The translations under genes and the position numbers were made by a program. Under the pieces are notes generated by a model. It made no database searches and was not told the origin of the DNA. It was given only the letters and a program-made list of their open reading frames with translations. From Actinomycetes bacterium (lineage in GTDB: Bacteria > Actinomycetota > CALGFH01): DNA of 8,249 nt. This document shows, in pieces, positions 5,304-8,249 of this stretch. Position 1 is the stretch's first letter; each line of letters begins with the position of its first letter. The stretch covers positions 1-8,249 of the forward strand of contig JASLIH010000091.1 of assembly GCA_030152105.1 (NCBI GenBank), in the 5' to 3' direction.

Positions 5304-6493
5304 GGCTGCGCCCGCCATGGCCCCGCCGGGAGCCGCCGGCCGCGCCCCAGGCGACCGGGCTGTCCGGTCCGGCCCGGCTCGACAAGCGAACCAAGAACCT
5401 GGTCAAGCGGCTCAAGCCAGGGGACGTGGCCGTGGTCGACCACCTCGACATCGACCGGGTGGCCGCCGAGACCCTGGTCGAGAAGGCCCCGGTGGTCGTC
5501 GTCAACGCCGCCCAGAGCATCTCCGGGCGCTACCCCAACGCCGGCCCGGCCGTCCTGGTCGAGGCGGGCATCCCGCTGCTCGACGCGGTCGGGCAGGGCA
5601 TCTTCGAGCTGGAGGAGGGCACCCAGGTCGAGGTCGACCCCGACGGCGTGGTCCGGGTCGACGGGACCGAGGTGGCCAGCGGCGAGTGGCTCCAGCCAGA
5701 GGACGTCCGCAAGCGGATGGACGCGGCCAAGGACAACCTGGCCACCGCCCTCGAGGACTTCACCCTCAACACCCTCTCCTACGTCCGCCGCGACCGCGAC
5801 CTGCTGCTGGAGGGGCTGGAGCTCCCGGCCCTGCGGACCCGGCTGCGGGACCGGCACGTGCTGGTGGTGGTCCGCGGCCACGACTACAAGAAGGACCTGT
5901 CCACCCTGCGCGGCTACATCCAGGAGTTCCGCCCGGCCCTGATCGGGGTCGACGGCGGCGCCGACGCCCTGCTCGAGGTCGGCCTCAAGCCGGACCTGAT
6001 CCTGGGGGACATGGACTCGGTCACCAACGAGGCCCTCACCTCGGGGGCCGAGATCGTCGTCCACGCCTACCCCGACGGCCGCGCCCCCGGCAAGGAGCGG
6101 GTCGAGGCCCTGGGGCTGGAGCCGCTGATCCTGCCAGGCGCCGGGACCAGCGAGGACATGGCCATGCTGCTCGCCTATGAGTCCGACTGCGACCTGATCG
6201 TGGCCGTCGGCAGCCACGCCAGCATGGTCGAGTTCCTCGACAAGGGCCGGCCCGGCATGGCCTCGACCTTCCTGACCAGGCTCAAGGTCGGCCCCAAGCT
6301 GGTGGACGCCAAGGGCGTGAACCGCCTGTACCGCCAGGGCGTCCGCCGCAGCGACCTGATCGTCCTGGTCGCGGCCGCGCTGACCGCAATGCTGGTCATC
6401 TCGCTGGTGGCGGAGCCGGTTAGGCTGGTCTGGAGCGACCTCATCGAGCTGCTCCAGGTCTTCTTCGACCGCGTCCGTTCGTTGTTCGTCTGA
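5300..6493 (+). CDS. steA: SteA-like membrane-anchored protein with a thiamine pyrophosphokinase-like domain
   Basis: A 397-residue homologue of M. tuberculosis Rv1697. Residues 1-30 are Pro/Arg-rich. The region 38-180 (KPGDVAVVDHLDIDRVAAETLVEKAPVVVVNA start region) is the conserved N-terminal domain. Residues 185-345 resemble the thiamine pyrophosphokinase catalytic fold, with GVDGGADALLEVGLKPDLILGDMDSV at 216-241; GDMDS (236-240) corresponds to the metal/ATP-binding aspartates of that family. One membrane helix lies at about 353-371 (LIVLVAAALTAMLVISLVA), followed by a short amphipathic tail, so most of the protein is probably cytoplasmic. In Corynebacterium glutamicum, SteA and SteB were identified in the RipC-FtsEX cell-separation pathway; the role here is inferred from sequence type and the adjoining steB. 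It is not expected to make thiamine pyrophosphate. The start overlaps the recN stop by ATGA, implying coupled translation. Confidence 0.88.
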   Translation: MRLRPPWPRREPPAAPQATGLSGPARLDKRTKNLVKRLKPGDVAVVDHLDIDRVAAETLVEKAPVVVVNAAQSISGRYPNAGPAVLVEAGIPLLDAVGQGIFELEEGTQVEVDPDGVVRVDGTEVASGEWLQPEDVRKRMDAAKDNLATALEDFTLNTLSYVRRDRDLLLEGLELPALRTRLRDRHVLVVVRGHDYKKDLSTLRGYIQEFRPALIGVDGGADALLEVGLKPDLILGDMDSVTNEALTSGAEIVVHAYPDGRAPGKERVEALGLEPLILPGAGTSEDMAMLLAYESDCDLIVAVGSHASMVEFLDKGRPGMASTFLTRLKVGPKLVDAKGVNRLYRQGVRRSDLIVLVAAALTAMLVISLVAEPVRLVWSDLIELLQVFFDRVRSLFV

Positions 6494-6496
6494 CAG

Positions 6497-6520
6497 GCGC
6501 GGGAACAGCCGTTCCCGCGC
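6497..6520 (+). promoter_or_regulatory. Perfect 10-bp hairpin/palindrome abutting the steB ribosome-binding site
   Basis: GCGCGGGAAC (6497-6506) is followed by loop AGCC (6507-6510) and the exact reverse complement GTTCCCGCGC (6511-6520). It begins 3 bases after the steA stop and is followed at once by GGAGG (6521-6525). There is no T-run, so it is not a typical intrinsic terminator. As RNA it could tune steB translation or message stability; as DNA it is also a possible operator for a dimeric repressor. Confidence 0.7.
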
Positions 6521-6535
6521 GGAGGTGTGCCCGAC

Positions 6536-7501
6536 GTGATCAGCCTGCGCTACCACATCGTGTCGCTGGTGGCCGTGTTCCTCGCCCTGGCCCTCGGCAT
6601 CGTGGTCGGCAGCACCGTGCTCCAGGAGGGGACCGTCTCCGCCCTGCGGGCCACCAGCCAGGAGGTGCGCCAGCGGAGCGAGGAGAACAGGACTGAGAAC
6701 CTGATCCTGAAGCAGGAGATCTCGCGCCTGCAGACCTTCGGCACGGCGGTCCTGCCCGAGCTGGTCCAGGACCGGCTCAAGGGCCGTTCGGTGGTGCTGG
6801 TCGACACCGACAAGGTCGACAGCGGCCTGCGCGACGGGGTGCGCAAGGCCCTGGAGGACGCCGGGGCCAATGTCGACGGCCAGATCACCTTCGCCGACGA
6901 CCGCCTCGCCCTGGGCGCCGACGCCGACCGGGCGGCCATGGCCCGGCTGCTGGGCGTCGAAGCCGCCGCTCCCGACGTGCTCCGTGGCGAGCTCGTCGAG
7001 AAGCTGGCCGCCCGGCTGGCCACCTCGACCGCCCTGCCTCAGGAGGACGGCCAGCGGGCCTCCGACATGCTCACCGGGCTCCAGGACGCCGACTTCCTGG
7101 CCGACCTGAAGCTCAGCCGGCCCCTGGCCGCCGGGACCGACCCGTTCCCGCGCCAGGGCTCGATCTTCGTGCTGCTCGGCCCGGCCGCCACCGCCACCAC
7201 GGCCCTGGCCCCCGACGCCTTCCTGGTTCCCCTCGCCGACCAGGTCTCGACTCAGACCGGCGGCCCGGTCGCCGGCGCCGAGGCCGCCGCCGTCCCCAAG
7301 CAGGCGTCCTGGATCATCGCCCTGCGCGACAACCGGGCGGTCAGCCGCCGGGTGTCCGGCATCGACTCGGTCGACACCGTCTACGGCCAGCTGGCCCTGG
7401 TCCAGGCCCTCCAGGGCAGCCTTCAGCAGCTCCCCGCCGGCCAGTACGGCATCAAGGACGGCGCCTCCGGGCTCCTCCCCGAACGAACCGAGGGCTCATG
7501 A
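6536..7501 (+). CDS. steB: SteB/MctB-like membrane-anchored protein (Rv1698 family, 'copper transporter' in databases)
   Basis: A 321-residue protein. The GTG at 6536 is chosen over GTG 6527 because it gives the family N-terminus (M)ISLRYHIVSL, like MISLRQH in M. tuberculosis MctB, and because 6527 lies only one base after GGAGG (6521-6525). Residues 8-26 form an uncleaved signal anchor (VSLVAVFLALALGIVVGS). Residues 32-75 are a coiled coil (LRATSQEVRQRSEENRTEN region), and the rest is an extracytoplasmic alpha/beta domain starting GRSVVLVDTDKVD. I see no Cys, and no His beyond His7, so copper ligands are not evident. In M. tuberculosis the protein (MctB) is linked to copper tolerance and was also called an outer-membrane channel; in C. 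glutamicum the homologue SteB works with SteA in cell separation. The steA-steB adjacency here fits the latter. It overlaps the next gene by ATGA. Confidence 0.87.
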   Translation: MISLRYHIVSLVAVFLALALGIVVGSTVLQEGTVSALRATSQEVRQRSEENRTENLILKQEISRLQTFGTAVLPELVQDRLKGRSVVLVDTDKVDSGLRDGVRKALEDAGANVDGQITFADDRLALGADADRAAMARLLGVEAAAPDVLRGELVEKLAARLATSTALPQEDGQRASDMLTGLQDADFLADLKLSRPLAAGTDPFPRQGSIFVLLGPAATATTALAPDAFLVPLADQVSTQTGGPVAGAEAAAVPKQASWIIALRDNRAVSRRVSGIDSVDTVYGQLALVQALQGSLQQLPAGQYGIKDGASGLLPERTEGS

Positions 7502-8249
7502 CCCCCGACGAGCAGCGGCTTCCCGAGGCCGACGCCGAGGCCGACAGTGGCGCGGTGGTGCTGGCGCTGGTGCCGGCCAGGAACGAGGCCGAGCGGGTGG
7601 GGGCGACCGTCAGGGCGCTGCGCCGGCTCCCCGGTGTGGCCGAGGTGCTGGTGGTGAGTGACGGGTCGGACGACACCACCGCGGACCGGGCCCTGGAGGC
7701 CGGGGCCCACTGCCTCGACCTGCCCCGCAACATCGGCAAGGGCGGAGCCCTCAACGCCGGCCTGGCCGCCCTCATGGGACGGGTCGCCGAGCGGCTCAGC
7801 CCCGAGCCGGCGGCCCTGCTCCTGGCCGACGCCGACCTGGCCGAGACCGCGGCCCGGCTCGGCCGCCTGCTCGACCCGGTCCTGGCCGGCGAGGCCGACC
7901 TGGCCATCGCCGACCTGCCCGCCCAGAAGGGCGCCGGCGGGTTCGGCGTGGCCATGGGCCTGGCCCGCCGCGGCATGGCCCGGGCCACCGGCCGCACCAT
8001 GGCCGAGCCCCTCTCCGGCCAGCGCGCCGTCCGCTGGGAGGCCCTCCCGGCCCTGCTCCCGTTCGCCCCCGGCTTCGGGGTCGAGGTCGCCATGACCATC
8101 GACGCCCTCCGCGCCGGCCTCCGCGTCGTCGAGATCGAGGTCGACCTCCACCACAACCCCACCGGCAAGGACCTCTCCGGCATCCTCCACCGAGCCCGCC
8201 AGGCCCGCGCCATCAGCCGCGAACTCACCCGCCGCCGAGCCTGGCGCCC
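7498..8249 (+). CDS. Family 2 glycosyltransferase (3' end cut by window edge)
   Basis: An ATG at 7498, overlapping the steB stop, opens 250 codons that run off the window. After a short acidic leader comes the GT-A nucleotide-binding start LALVPARNEAERVGATVRAL (22-41), then EVLVVSDGSDDTT (49-61) and NIGKGGALNAG (78-88). LLLADADL (107-114) contains the DxD motif that holds the metal and nucleotide sugar. SGQRAV (153-158) and PGFGVEVAMTID (172-183) match the acceptor-side motifs of actinobacterial GT2 enzymes related to polyprenyl-phosphate or glucosyl-phosphoglycerate type transferases. No membrane helix is visible, so it is probably a soluble or peripheral enzyme, and the visible part covers nearly all of a typical catalytic domain. 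Donor and acceptor cannot be told. Close coupling to steB suggests, but does not prove, an envelope role. GAGGG at 7490-7494 is a weak ribosome-binding site. Confidence 0.9.
   Translation, partial: MTPDEQRLPEADAEADSGAVVLALVPARNEAERVGATVRALRRLPGVAEVLVVSDGSDDTTADRALEAGAHCLDLPRNIGKGGALNAGLAALMGRVAERLSPEPAALLLADADLAETAARLGRLLDPVLAGEADLAIADLPAQKGAGGFGVAMGLARRGMARATGRTMAEPLSGQRAVRWEALPALLPFAPGFGVEVAMTIDALRAGLRVVEIEVDLHHNPTGKDLSGILHRARQARAISRELTRRRAWR

Noticed and set aside
3570..5318. A 582-codon minus-strand frame exactly mirroring recN
   Set aside because: The near-perfect match to the limits of recN is a codon-phase effect of high GC; no motif or initiation signal supports it.
4433..6556. A 707-codon open frame on the minus strand across recN, steA and the start of steB
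   Set aside because: It lies opposite well-recognised genes, its product is a biased Asp/Gly/Gln/Val- then Arg/Ser-rich string with no domain, and long antisense frames are expected when third positions are nearly all G or C.
1..8249. CRISPR array, tRNA/rRNA genes, insertion sequence, phage or toxin-antitoxin module
   Set aside because: No regularly spaced repeats, no RNA gene signatures, and no transposase, integrase, toxin or defence domains were found in any frame that looks coding.

Overview
The window is very GC-rich, uses GTG starts freely, and has gene bodies with almost every third codon base G or C. Its core order is small protein, tlyA, NAD kinase, recN, steA-like, steB/mctB-like. 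That order is the familiar actinobacterial one (in Mycobacterium tuberculosis it is the Rv1693-Rv1698 stretch). The source is therefore most likely a member of the Actinomycetota. The protein sequences are clearly diverged from mycobacteria, and the lineage cannot be fixed from this window alone.

Layout. Bases 1-834 carry two minus-strand genes that look like one transcription unit: an SCP2-like lipid-binding protein (834 to 493), followed 7 bases later by a rhomboid-family intramembrane protease (485 to the window edge, C-terminus missing). A 133-base divergent promoter region (835-967) separates them from a plus-strand gene for a phasin-like coiled-coil protein with a long basic Ala/Thr/Ser/Lys/Arg tail (968-1489). 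A good promoter (1486-1513) overlaps the end of that gene and starts the main plus-strand series: a 57-residue protein (1544-1717), the rRNA 2'-O-methyltransferase TlyA (1725-2534), NAD kinase (2571-3467), RecN (3567-5303), SteA-like (5300-6493), SteB/MctB-like (6536-7501) and a family 2 glycosyltransferase (7498 to the window edge).

How the genes relate. TlyA modifies ribosomal RNA, NAD kinase supplies NADP, RecN acts in double-strand-break repair, and the SteA/SteB pair is tied in corynebacteria to cell separation and envelope growth. The glycosyltransferase overlaps steB by four bases and may also act on the envelope. This is a housekeeping cluster held together by gene order rather than one pathway. 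Three pairs overlap or nearly abut (recN/steA and steB/glycosyltransferase by ATGA; the small gene and tlyA by 7 bases).

I see no mobile element, CRISPR array, RNA gene, phage or defence module, and no clear candidate for a wholly new system. The interesting material is in the junctions: a perfect 10-bp hairpin directly abutting the ribosome-binding site of steB; two near-identical G/C-run hairpin elements in opposite orientation flanking NAD kinase; a 15-codon mini-ORF that could relay ribosomes from tlyA to NAD kinase; and a probably leaderless recN whose second codon is the rare TTA.
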